Source: CAWCUK01 sp963798775 (GTDB taxonomy: Bacteria > Bacteroidota > Ignavibacteria > Ignavibacteriales > Ignavibacteriaceae). Taken from it: DNA of 64,000 nt. The position numbers and the translations under genes were made by a program. The notes below the pieces were generated by a model. That model was not told the DNA's origin. It did not search any database and saw nothing but the letters and a program-made list of their open reading frames with translations. The stretch is taken from the NCBI GenBank assembly GCA_963798775.1, contig CAWCUK010000001.1, forward strand, positions 1,426,001 to 1,490,000, written 5' to 3'. Below are positions 18,985 to 27,240 of this stretch, piece by piece; the stretch's first letter is position 1; every line of letters begins with the position of its first letter.

Positions 18985-19230
18985 TCAATTTTGCTGGAGA
19001 TTTGGCCATGCATTTGTATCAAAAGCTTTAAATGTATTTCCGCCACCGCCCATAGATGTTGGTTTTTTATAATATTGCTGAGCTAAAGCGCCAATATTAT
19101 TCCCTTGAGAAATAATTGAATCTTGAGTAGAAGTTTCAGCGTTTGCGTTGAATAAGTTTATTCCTACTACAACCGCGATACCTACTACGATAACGCCAAG
19201 AACGATTAAAAGAAGTTGTTGTTGACCCAT
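18985..19230 (-). CDS. Pilin-like major subunit, non-canonical N-terminus, 3' part disturbed
   Basis: The 81-codon open frame begins MGQQQLLLIVLGVIVVGIAV, a short leader ending in Gly followed by a hydrophobic helix, then a polar helix (SQGNNIGALAQQYY). This is the shape of a type IV pilin, but there is no classical FTLIE processing motif and no Glu at position 5. After residue 78 the frame stops. Downstream sequence to about 18820 shows fragments such as PAKLKMSTDATWATS and YVTFTATPSQ in other frames, so the original protein was probably about 130 aa and carries several frameshifts. It lies at the head of the pilus cluster and is followed by a strong terminator, as expected of a highly expressed pilin. 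Confidence 0.65.
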   Translation of the reverse strand: MGQQQLLLIVLGVIVVGIAVVVGINLFNANAETSTQDSIISQGNNIGALAQQYYKKPTSMGGGGNTFKAFDTNAWPNLQQN

Positions 19231-19582
19231 AACTGGTGTCTCCTATTTTTGTTTGATGTATTATTGTAAAGTTACTATCATTATGAAATTTCTTCCATAC
19301 TGTGTCCAAAAGCATGCCATTTTAAAAAAACCTTTTATTTCGACAAAAAACACATTTTTTTTAGCTAAATGGATGTCTGCGTAAAAATTACGTGTAAAAG
19401 TTACCGAGTCGGTAAATATTACATATTCCCGCTATTTAGAGGAAATATGTAACAAAATGATTCAAGTAAACCCTTCTAATCTCATTTTGTAAATATACTT
19501 ATGGGTTTTTTAGTGGTTTTGGCGATAAATATTAGCACGATTTTTGTATTTACAGTAAAAATTAAAAAAAAGGAAAATATTG
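19231..19582. promoter_or_regulatory. Divergent intergenic region driving pilin and minor pilins
   Basis: These 352 bp separate the minus-strand pilin from the plus-strand pilin-like genes and must hold both promoters. On the minus strand, 19303-19319 shows a GG-N10-GA arrangement that weakly resembles a sigma54 -24/-12 site, about 70 bp upstream of the pilin ATG; the -12 GC is imperfect. Near 19382-19410 there are AT-rich repeats with the half-sites TTACGTGTAA and TTACCGA. No gene is seen. Confidence 0.4.
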
Positions 19583-20065
19583 ATGAACGGTACACAAATG
19601 ATATTAGTAATAGGAGGATTGGTTTTATTCTCAATCCTTATTATTAATGTTAACCGTTCAATCTCCGGTTCAGAAGATCAGGAAATAAGTACAGAATTTA
19701 TTTCTACGGCTACCGCGGTAGGTCAAAGTTTAATAAACGAAATCAGCGCAAAATCATTCGACGAATCTACAACAACAAATCCCACGGCAGATATCAATCT
19801 TTTAACCCATGCTGATTTATTAGGCCCGGAAAGCGGTGAAACTTTAGAAAGCTTTAATGATGTTGATGACTATAACAATTATTTTAAGATAGAGCAAACA
19901 CCAAGAACCGGTAATTTTGATGTAAATGTTGATGTAAATTATGTAAACGAAGGAAATTTTAGTTCGATAATAAATACAGTTTCAAGAGTTAAAAGAGTTC
20001 GCGTAGCTGTAAAAAGTACATTTATGCCGGATACTTTATTTCTATACTATTATAAGAGCTATTAA
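19583..20065 (+). CDS. Pilin-like minor subunit A
   Basis: Protein of 160 aa with an N-terminal hydrophobic helix (MNGTQMILVIGGLVLFSILIINV) followed by a polar helix and a beta-rich tail. It resembles minor pseudopilins in layout but again lacks a canonical prepilin cleavage motif. I chose ATG 19583 over an upstream TTG because an AGGAAAA box precedes it. It is the first of three consecutive pilin-like genes with gaps of 2 and 21 bp, divergent from the major pilin and machinery genes. It is probably a minor component or tip subunit of the same machine. Confidence 0.65.
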   Translation: MNGTQMILVIGGLVLFSILIINVNRSISGSEDQEISTEFISTATAVGQSLINEISAKSFDESTTTNPTADINLLTHADLLGPESGETLESFNDVDDYNNYFKIEQTPRTGNFDVNVDVNYVNEGNFSSIINTVSRVKRVRVAVKSTFMPDTLFLYYYKSY

Positions 20066-20067
20066 AA

Positions 20068-20598
20068 ATGAACCAATTATTAGATATCGCGGGATCTTAT
20101 ATAATCGGGGGAATTGTTTTGGTTTCTCTTGTCAGCTTAACCTTTTACTTCAACGGGAAAGCACAAGAAACCAAACTGGAAGAAGTAACTCAGAGATCTT
20201 TAATAGGTGTAGGAACAATAATTGAAAATGATTTTGAAAAAATGGGATACCGCGTTGAAGATGATGTAATCTTAAATTGTGATTCTTCATCAATAAAATT
20301 TTTAGCCGATCTTGATAATAATGGAAAAATAGATACAGTTGAATATTCCGTTATAAAACAAAACTCACAATTTTTATTAAAAAGATATGTAGCGGAATTA
20401 AATTCTAACACCAGCTGGACCTTTCCGGTGAAATCTCTTTCCATTATAGGATTAGACGCGGCCGGAACAAGTACAAATAATATAAATGATATACAAAGTG
20501 TTGAGTTAAAAATTGAAACCGCCGAAAACACTATTGATGATTCCCAATATAAAGTAGGATCTTATTGGGAAAGGCATTTTTATCCTAAAAATTTATAA
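20068..20598 (+). CDS. Pilin-like minor subunit B (PilW-like layout)
   Basis: Protein of 176 aa: a short N-terminus, a long hydrophobic helix (about residues 10-28), an amphipathic helix (KLEEVTQRSLIGVGTIIENDFEKMGYRV) and a beta-rich C-terminal domain. The ENDFEKMGYR segment resembles the end of the N-terminal helix in PilW/GspJ-type minor pilins. No classical leader peptide is visible. It starts 2 bp after the previous stop, so translation is coupled. Confidence 0.6.
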   Translation: MNQLLDIAGSYIIGGIVLVSLVSLTFYFNGKAQETKLEEVTQRSLIGVGTIIENDFEKMGYRVEDDVILNCDSSSIKFLADLDNNGKIDTVEYSVIKQNSQFLLKRYVAELNSNTSWTFPVKSLSIIGLDAAGTSTNNINDIQSVELKIETAENTIDDSQYKVGSYWERHFYPKNL

Positions 20599-20619
20599 TA
20601 ATAATGAAATGAGTTCATT

Positions 20620-21780
20620 ATGGGCAGAATGTTAATAATTTTACTTTTGGGCGCGGGAGTTTTAGTTTCTATCGGAACAATTAATATGAACACCAGCAAT
20701 ACTTCTATGGTCGCGACTGCTGTTCAAGAATATGATAGAATTCAAGCTAAAAATAATGCTGCCAGCGGAGTTGAATACGCTATTAGTAAATTATCCGATG
20801 ATACTCTATGGAGCGGAATAAAAAAATTAAATACCAAAAACGGAAGTTTTGCGATTACCGTACAGGATACTAAAAGTAAATATTATAACGGCGCCAATGT
20901 TGGCTTAGTTAAGGCCAGATTAATAACCGCGACCGGAGCTTCGGGAGATCAAATATATACGGCACGCGCGGTAATTCAATTACCCAATTCATCAAGTAAT
21001 AATCCTTCTGTTCCGCCATTCTTAAAATATGCCCTTTTAACCGGCAATAATTTATCAATGAACGGGAATATAAATATAAGAGATGATAATAATCCACAAT
21101 GGAACGCAAATATTCATACAAACGCTGATTTTCAAATGAACGGAAATAACTCAATTAAAGGATTTTTAACTTATGCGGGCAACGCGCACTCAAATCCCGG
21201 CTGGCGGTTAAATTCTTCTTTTTCACCGAATCAAAATCCCGATAATGATCCTGTAACCCAAAAAGTAGAAAAAGTGGATATACCTACATTTAATCCGGAT
21301 GAATATATAACTAAAGCCACAGTTGTTTATCCCACAAATAAAAGCATTAGCGGAAATACAGTATTAGGAACCGCCGATCATCCGGAAATAATTTATGTAG
21401 GCGGAGATTTAAAGATTTCAGGAAACATCAGCGGCTACGGAGTTTTTATTGTTAAAGGAAATATAAATGTTTCGGGTAATGTTACCATTAATGCCGTAGA
21501 TCCATCCGGCAGTAATTTAGGTCTGTATACCACAGGCGATTTAAACGCAAGCGGAAATGTTACTTTAAAAGCTCAAATTTTAACCGGAGGAAACGCGAAT
21601 TTAAACGGAAACGTTAAAGTTTATGGAAGTATTTCTTCTAAGGGGACAGTTAATTTTAACGGGAATGTAAAACTTTATTATCGCCCCGCAAACCCGGTAT
21701 TAACAGATGATTTTTGGAAAGGCGAAAAATCAAATTCCGGAAATGCCACACGTCCGAAAATATTATCATATTACAATTAA
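20620..21780 (+). CDS. PilX-like protein with a repetitive GN-rich beta-solenoid region
   Basis: Protein of 386 aa with an N-terminal membrane helix (MLIILLLGAGVLVSIG). A helical region with AKNNAASGVEYAISKL, the typical PilX/GspK stretch, follows at about residues 40-60. The C-terminal half (about 245-370) holds a recurrent pattern of about 20 residues around SGN/NGN (DLKISGNISG, NINVSGNVTI, DLNASGNVTL, NANLNGNVKV), suggesting a bactofilin-like or polymer-forming beta-solenoid. It would sit at the surface or tip of the pilus. It is the last gene of the three-gene pilin-like set. Confidence 0.65.
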   Translation: MGRMLIILLLGAGVLVSIGTINMNTSNTSMVATAVQEYDRIQAKNNAASGVEYAISKLSDDTLWSGIKKLNTKNGSFAITVQDTKSKYYNGANVGLVKARLITATGASGDQIYTARAVIQLPNSSSNNPSVPPFLKYALLTGNNLSMNGNINIRDDNNPQWNANIHTNADFQMNGNNSIKGFLTYAGNAHSNPGWRLNSSFSPNQNPDNDPVTQKVEKVDIPTFNPDEYITKATVVYPTNKSISGNTVLGTADHPEIIYVGGDLKISGNISGYGVFIVKGNINVSGNVTINAVDPSGSNLGLYTTGDLNASGNVTLKAQILTGGNANLNGNVKVYGSISSKGTVNFNGNVKLYYRPANPVLTDDFWKGEKSNSGNATRPKILSYYN

Positions 21781-21982
21781 AATTCATTTCCTTCCTTAAA
21801 TAATTTTAGTAAAAAGTTTATTTTACTAGAATTATTCCCATTTCTTCATTTAAGATTTTTATCACACTATAATATTTTAAGATTTATTTAATAAAATGAT
21901 CATAGCTTAATATTAAAAAATTGATTATGTTAAATAACAACTAATTTTACTTACATAAAACCTTTTATTAAAAGGAGTTATT

Positions 21983-22501
21983 ATGGATTATTTTCATAAA
22001 TATAGGAATTTCGGTATGAAAAAATTAGCATTACAATATTCAAAAACTTTAGCAACTTTATTATTAATCGCTTCTTTGGGAGTTGTAGGATGCCAGCAAA
22101 ATAACGAGAAACCGGCAAATGAAACAGATACTTTGCAAACAACTCCGCCTGCGACTGTTGATACAACATCAAAAATAGAAGCCGCCAAAGATTCAATCCC
22201 AGATTTAAAAGGAACCTGGACGGGAAAATTTGATCAAAGATCAACTACTTTAAAAATTACTGAACAAGACAGCACAAAATTTAAAGGTAAAATAACTATA
22301 AACTATAGAGAAGTTATAAATCAGGAGGTTAGCGGAACTATTGATCCCAAAAGTAATGAAGTTAAAATGAAAGATTTATTGCACAGCAGATATCAAGGTA
22401 AATATGATGGTAAATTATCCGAAGATAAAATGAAATTATCGGGTACATTTACTATGGATTTAGATGGTAAAAAATTTCCCTTTAGCTTAACTAAGAAATA
22501 A
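21983..22501 (+). CDS. Lipoprotein of unknown function
   Basis: 172-aa lipoprotein. A strong AAGGAG box at 21971-21976 supports the ATG at 21983. The signal region ends in the lipobox GVVGC with Cys near residue 37. The linker is Thr/Pro-rich, and the C-terminal domain (about 70-172) is rich in beta strands (LKGTWTGKFDQRSTTLKIT, KLSGTFTMDLDGKKFPFSL). The two halves echo each other, as in small lipocalin-like barrels, but I cannot name a family. A second lipoprotein gene follows closely. Confidence 0.6.
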   Translation: MDYFHKYRNFGMKKLALQYSKTLATLLLIASLGVVGCQQNNEKPANETDTLQTTPPATVDTTSKIEAAKDSIPDLKGTWTGKFDQRSTTLKITEQDSTKFKGKITINYREVINQEVSGTIDPKSNEVKMKDLLHSRYQGKYDGKLSEDKMKLSGTFTMDLDGKKFPFSLTKK

Positions 22502-22525
22502 AAATAAATGAAAGGAAAGAAAGAT

Positions 22526-23272
22526 ATGAGAAAATATTTAATTCTATCTATCGCTTTGGTAGCGGGTCTACTTCTATCATCTTGCGATAACAATTCAACA
22601 AACCCTGAGCCGGTTAGCCAAAAAGGGAGTATTTATGTAACTTCATCTCCTTCAGGAGCGCAAATATGGGTTGACGGAACAAATTCAAATAAGGTTACGC
22701 CGGATAGTGTTACCAATATTAATGAAGGAAATCATTCCGTAACATTAAAGTTAGACGGATATAGAGATACCACTTTAACTAATGTAAATGTTGTTGCCGG
22801 TTATCAAACCGCAAAAAATGTAGTTTTATCTTCGGATATATCTATTGTTAAATACGGTCCGGTAAAACTTTGGGAAACCACAGGTACTTCTGTTGATCAG
22901 CCGAGCGGCCTTGATCTTTCAACAGGACAAGCTTACGGCGTTTCGGGTAGTAATAAAGATATGGTGGATATTTATTACTCCAGCAATGGATTTGTAGTTA
23001 AATCCGCTGATAATGTTAATAATAGAATTACATCATTTTTGGTTGGAAATGCTTCCAATTTAGATGATGCAGTAAATTCACCTCTCGCTACCAATTCTTG
23101 GGTAACTCAAATAAATGATACCGAAACAAATTACGCGTTTTTATTTGATGCCGATCTTCATTATTCTAAACTAAAAATTACTAATAGAGGCGGCGGCACA
23201 CCGGGAAATCCGGCTTGGGTTGAAGTTACTTATTATTATAATAACACAGCGAATGATGTAAGATTTAAATAA
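22526..23272 (+). CDS. PEGA-domain lipoprotein
   Basis: About 248 aa from ATG 22526 (six codons downstream of another ATG); an AGGAAAG box precedes the chosen start. The signal peptide ends in LLLSSC. Residues about 30-100 form a PEGA domain (GSIYVTSSPSGAQIWVDG, then GYRDTTLTNVNV), a surface-associated beta-sandwich usually found in exported proteins. The rest is a beta-rich region ending in an EVTYYYNN strand, without a recognised family. A bidirectional terminator follows. Confidence 0.75.
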   Translation: MRKYLILSIALVAGLLLSSCDNNSTNPEPVSQKGSIYVTSSPSGAQIWVDGTNSNKVTPDSVTNINEGNHSVTLKLDGYRDTTLTNVNVVAGYQTAKNVVLSSDISIVKYGPVKLWETTGTSVDQPSGLDLSTGQAYGVSGSNKDMVDIYYSSNGFVVKSADNVNNRITSFLVGNASNLDDAVNSPLATNSWVTQINDTETNYAFLFDADLHYSKLKITNRGGGTPGNPAWVEVTYYYNNTANDVRFK

Positions 23273-23298
23273 AACATCAAGCGAATATTTAAAAATAA

Positions 23299-23330
23299 AA
23301 AAGCCGTGAAGAGTAATTTTCACGGCTTTT
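23299..23330. terminator. Bidirectional intrinsic terminator
   Basis: A 12-bp stem (23299-23310 with 23319-23330), an 8-nt loop and A and T tracts on either side. It separates the PEGA lipoprotein from the convergent aspS gene. Confidence 0.85.
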
Positions 23331-23355
23331 TTTATATTCAAACTTACAACAAAAA

Positions 23356-25122
23356 TTATCTTACTTTTATATGTAATTCCTTCAATTGTTCTTCGCTAAC
23401 TGTAGAAGGAGCTTCATCCATTAAGGAAACAGCGCTTGCTGTTTTAGGAAAAGCTATTACTTCGCGAATCGAATTTTCACCCGCAAAAATCATTGCCATT
23501 CTATCAAAACCAAAAGCAATTCCGCCGTGAGGAGGCGCGCCGAATTTAAACGCGTTCATCAAAAAGCCGAATTTATATTCCGCTTCTTCGTCAGAAATTC
23601 CTAACGCTTTAAACATTTTATGCTGAAGATCAGAATTATGAATTCTTATACTTCCGCCGGCTATTTCATTTCCGTTTAATACTAAATCATACGCGCGGGC
23701 TTTAACTCGGCCGGGATCGGAATCCATGTATTCAATATCTTCCAAACGCGGCGAGGTAAAAGGATGATGCATAGCGTAATATCTTCTTGTTTGCTCGTCC
23801 CATTCAAAAAGAGGAAAATCCGTTACCCAAAGAAGTTTCGGTTCTGTATCAGGCTTAACTAATTCTAATCTTTTCGCCATTTCAAGTCTTAAAGATCCCA
23901 TAATAGAAAGCGCGCGATGTTTTTGGCCGGATAAAATAAAGATTAAATCGCCCGGTTTTGCATTTAAGGATTCAATTAAATTTTTCTTTTCATCATCCGA
24001 TAAGAATTTCGCGACCGGAGCTTCTAAATCGTTATCTTTTACACGCATCCAAATTAAGCCGCCGGCACCCAATTTTTTTACATAATCGGTTAATACATCA
24101 AGCTGATTTCTTGTGTAGCTTCCGCAGCCCGGAGCCACTAAGCCGGTAATAATTCCTTTATTTTCAATTTGATCTTTAAAAACTTTAAATTCTGTTTTGG
24201 AGAAAACGTCATTTAAAGTTTTCATTTCAAGATCAAACCTCAAATCCGGTTTGTCACTTCCGTAACTTTCCATTGCTTCTTCAAAAGTTAATCTTTGAAC
24301 CGGCAGCCGAAGGTCTTTTTTCCAAACTTCTTTATAGAAATTTTTCATTAAGCCTTCTACCATTTCAAACACATTTTCTTGATCAATAAAAGACATCTCA
24401 ACATCAATCTGAGTAAATTCCGGCTGGCGGTCAGCTCGCAAATCTTCATCTCTAAAACATTTTACAATCTGAAAATATCTGTCAAAACCGGAAACCATCA
24501 ATAACTGTTTGTATGTCTGCGGCGATTGCGGGAGCGCGTAAAATTTTGCTTTATGAAGACGGCTTGGGACAAGGTAATCTCTCGCTCCTTCGGGAGTACT
24601 TTTCATTAATACGGGAGTTTCAACTTCAACAAAATTATTTTCATCAAAATATTTTCTTGCCATTTGATACATTTTATGCCGCATTAAGATATTTTGTTGT
24701 AGCGAAGGCCTTCTGAGATCGAGATATCGGTATTTTAAACGTACATCTTCACTTGTTTCAATATCATCTTTTATAGGAAACGGAGGTGTTTTGGCTTCAT
24801 TCAAAATTATAAGTTTATTTACCATAACATCCACTTCCCCGGTTGGCAAAGCAGGATTTTCAGTTTCCGGAGGCCTTTTTCTAACCGTTCCTTCAATAGA
24901 AATTACAAATTCACTTCGCAGTTCTTTTGCGTCATTATGCGCGGCTTCATTAAAACTAGGCTCAAAAACTATTTGTGTTAATCCGTAACGATCGCGTAGT
25001 TCAATAAAAATTAAACCGCCTAGATCGCGGCGTGTATCAACCCAGCCGTTTAATACAACATTTTCGCCAATGTTACTTTCTCTTAATTCACCGCATGTAT
25101 GTGTTCTGGTTTTAAATTGCAT
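23356..25122 (-). CDS. aspS: Aspartyl-tRNA synthetase
   Basis: Class II synthetase of 588 aa, the bacterial-type length. It has an N-terminal OB-fold anticodon-binding domain (VVLNGWVDTRRDLGGLIFIELRDRYG), class II motif 2 (FRDEDLRADRQPEFTQID), the bacterial GAD insertion domain (about residues 280-420), and motif 3 with the ATP-binding arginine (GGIAFGFDRMAMI). It charges tRNA-Asp in the cytoplasm; whether it also mischarges tRNA-Asn cannot be told here. It is monocistronic by appearance, with a 269-bp AT-rich gap upstream. Confidence 0.97.
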   Translation of the reverse strand: MQFKTRTHTCGELRESNIGENVVLNGWVDTRRDLGGLIFIELRDRYGLTQIVFEPSFNEAAHNDAKELRSEFVISIEGTVRKRPPETENPALPTGEVDVMVNKLIILNEAKTPPFPIKDDIETSEDVRLKYRYLDLRRPSLQQNILMRHKMYQMARKYFDENNFVEVETPVLMKSTPEGARDYLVPSRLHKAKFYALPQSPQTYKQLLMVSGFDRYFQIVKCFRDEDLRADRQPEFTQIDVEMSFIDQENVFEMVEGLMKNFYKEVWKKDLRLPVQRLTFEEAMESYGSDKPDLRFDLEMKTLNDVFSKTEFKVFKDQIENKGIITGLVAPGCGSYTRNQLDVLTDYVKKLGAGGLIWMRVKDNDLEAPVAKFLSDDEKKNLIESLNAKPGDLIFILSGQKHRALSIMGSLRLEMAKRLELVKPDTEPKLLWVTDFPLFEWDEQTRRYYAMHHPFTSPRLEDIEYMDSDPGRVKARAYDLVLNGNEIAGGSIRIHNSDLQHKMFKALGISDEEAEYKFGFLMNAFKFGAPPHGGIAFGFDRMAMIFAGENSIREVIAFPKTASAVSLMDEAPSTVSEEQLKELHIKVR

Positions 25123-25342
25123 TTTCCTTTTACCGATCTCCTAAAGTGAAATTTTAAGCTATAAAAATAATTAAATATATAAGGGTAAACAAATTAAATA
25201 TGAATATCTAAACGTAGTAATCGGCAAGAATGACAATAATAAAAAATGTTTTGTATAAAAATTTAATTATTGTGAAAATTGTTGTCTCTCCTTTCAACTT
25301 ATTCTATTTTATTTAATGCTTTATTTTGCTTTTTATTCGGTG

Positions 25343-25350
25343 TATTTTTG
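25343..25350 (+). promoter_or_regulatory. Candidate TAnnTTTG -7 box
   Basis: TATTTTTG fits the Bacteroidota-type -7 consensus TAnnTTTG and would start transcription about 35 bp before the nucleoside phosphorylase ATG. A clear -33 element is not visible, so this is only a candidate. Confidence 0.3.
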
Positions 25351-25391
25351 AATCTAAATAAATTGTTTATAAATATTTACAGCTCTTATAC

Positions 25392-26697
25392 ATGAATACA
25401 GTAGATTTAATTCGCAAAAAACGGGATGGGGAAAATCTTTCCGCCGAAGAAATAAAACATTTAATTACATCTTACACGAAGAAAAAAATTCCCGATTATC
25501 AATTTTCCGCTTTCCTTATGGCGGCTTTTCTTAAAGGCTTAAATAAAGATGAAACCGCCGCTTTAACCGAAGCTATGCTTTATTCCGGTAAGGTTTTAAA
25601 TTTGAATAAAATTCCCGGTGTAAAAGTCGATAAACATTCAACCGGCGGCGTCGGAGATAAAACTTCCTTAATTTTGGCTCCTATTGTTGCCGCAGCGGGA
25701 GTTAAAGTCCCGATGATTTCCGGCCGCGGACTCGGGCACACCGGCGGTACTTTGGATAAACTGGAATCAATTCCCGGTTTCAGAACTGATTTAAATCTTA
25801 CGGAATATAAATCAGTCTTAAAAAAATGCGGCGCGGTTTTAATCGGGCAAACTAAAGATATAGCGCCGGCCGATAAGGAAATTTATTCGCTTCGCGATGT
25901 TACCGCTACAGTAGAATCAATTCCTTTAATTACCGCGAGCATAATGAGTAAAAAACTCGCCGAAGGAATTGACGGACTTGTACTTGATGTAAAAACCGGA
26001 AGCGGCGCATTTATGAAAAAACAAAAAGACGCGGAAGCGCTTGCGGATTCTTTAATAAAAACGGCAAAAGCTTTTGATAAAAAAGTAATAGCTTTTATTA
26101 CGGATATGAATCAGCCGCTCGGAAATTATATCGGAAATTGGCTGGAGGTTTATGAATCAATAAAAGTTTTGCGCGGCGAGCAGGAAGATGACCTTTACGA
26201 ATTAAGCATTAAACTTTCCGGCGCGATGATTTATCTCGGCGGCAAAGCCGGTTCAATAAATGAAGGAACTAAATTAGCCAAAGAACTTGTTAAGAACGGG
26301 AAGGCGTTAGAAAAATTCCGGCAAATTGTTGAACTTCAAGGCGGAGATGTTTCCTTTATTGATAATCCGGAAAAATATCCGAAATCAAAATTTATAGAAA
26401 AAGTTGTCGCGAAAAATTCAGGTTATTTAAAAGAGATAGATAATTTCGGACTCGGAATGGCGGCGCTTGAATTGGGCGCGGGAAGAATGACAAAAGAAGA
26501 TAAAATTGATCCCAAAGCCGGGATTATATTTAACTTCAAAATTGGGTGATGAAATTAAAAAAGGGGATGTTGTTGCCGAACTTCATTCTTCATCAAAAAG
26601 TAAAATTGAGAATGTAAAAGAAAAAATTAATGAGATTATCTCTCTTTCAAAAGAAGAGGGGAGAAAAGCAAAACTGATTAAAAAAATCATAGAATAA
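25392..26697 (+). pseudogene. Pyrimidine-nucleoside (thymidine) phosphorylase with one frameshift
   Basis: Cleaves thymidine or uridine with phosphate in pyrimidine salvage. The open frame to 26549 (385 codons) has the phosphate-binding KHSTGGVGDKTS and the family signature SGRGLGHTGGTLDKLES, plus the C-terminal domain start (GAGRMTKEDKIDPKAGI). Near 26524-26533 one extra T shifts the frame. The tail then continues in the next frame as LTSKLGDEIKKGDVVAELHS and ends at TAA 26695-26697, giving the usual length of about 434 aa. A single insertion in a short T run is more like a sequence error than true decay, so the enzyme may well be functional. Confidence 0.85.
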
Positions 26698-26708
26698 GAG
26701 GAGGAAAA

Positions 26709-27161
26709 ATGGCCGATAGAAAAGAAATTGTCGAAAATCTAATAAAAAGTTATTGGATGGAAATAGAAACCATTATGAATTACATTTCTAACTCTGTAAA
26801 CCTTGACGGAGTTAGAGCCGAAGAAATCAAAAAATCTCTGGGCGCTGATGTTGCCGAAGAAATTGGCCACGCGCAGTCTTTAGCGAAAAGAATTAAAGAA
26901 GTCGGCGGACTTGTTCCCGGTTCAAAGGATTTCTCTGCTTCCCAGGATATGCTGCAGCCAAAAGCAAAAACCACTGAAGTCGCGTCAGTAATCGAAGGCG
27001 TTATTAAAGCCGAAGAAGGCGCGATTGAGCAATATAACAAACTGATAAAATTATGCGACGGCGTTGATTATGTAACTCAAGATCTTTGCGTCAGACTACT
27101 GGGTCAGGAAGAATCACACAAAATTGAATTTGTAGGATATTTAAAAGAGTACAAAGAATAG
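26709..27161 (+). CDS. Ferritin-like domain protein (bacterioferritin type)
   Basis: 150-aa four-helix protein with the carboxylate pattern of ferritin-like di-iron proteins: E residues in YWMEIETIMNYI (helix 1), EEIGHAQ (helix 2), KAEEGAIEQYNKL (helix 3) and EESHKIEF (helix 4), i.e. E, ExxH, E, ExxH. It likely stores or oxidises iron or protects DNA from oxidative damage. A good GAGGAGG ribosome site sits 5 bases before the ATG, and the gene starts 11 bp after the phosphorylase stop, so they may share a transcript. Confidence 0.85.
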   Translation: MADRKEIVENLIKSYWMEIETIMNYISNSVNLDGVRAEEIKKSLGADVAEEIGHAQSLAKRIKEVGGLVPGSKDFSASQDMLQPKAKTTEVASVIEGVIKAEEGAIEQYNKLIKLCDGVDYVTQDLCVRLLGQEESHKIEFVGYLKEYKE

Positions 27162-27183
27162 AAGCTTTAATTTTTTTAAACTT

Positions 27184-27216
27184 AAAAAGGCTGCTTAGAA
27201 TTTAAGCAGCCTTTTT
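27184..27216. terminator. Bidirectional intrinsic terminator
   Basis: A 14-bp perfect stem (27184-27197 with 27203-27216) with a 5-nt loop and A/T tracts lies between the ferritin-like gene and the convergent amidase gene. Confidence 0.85.
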
Positions 27217-27240
27217 TATTTCCTATATAATAGGGAAATC

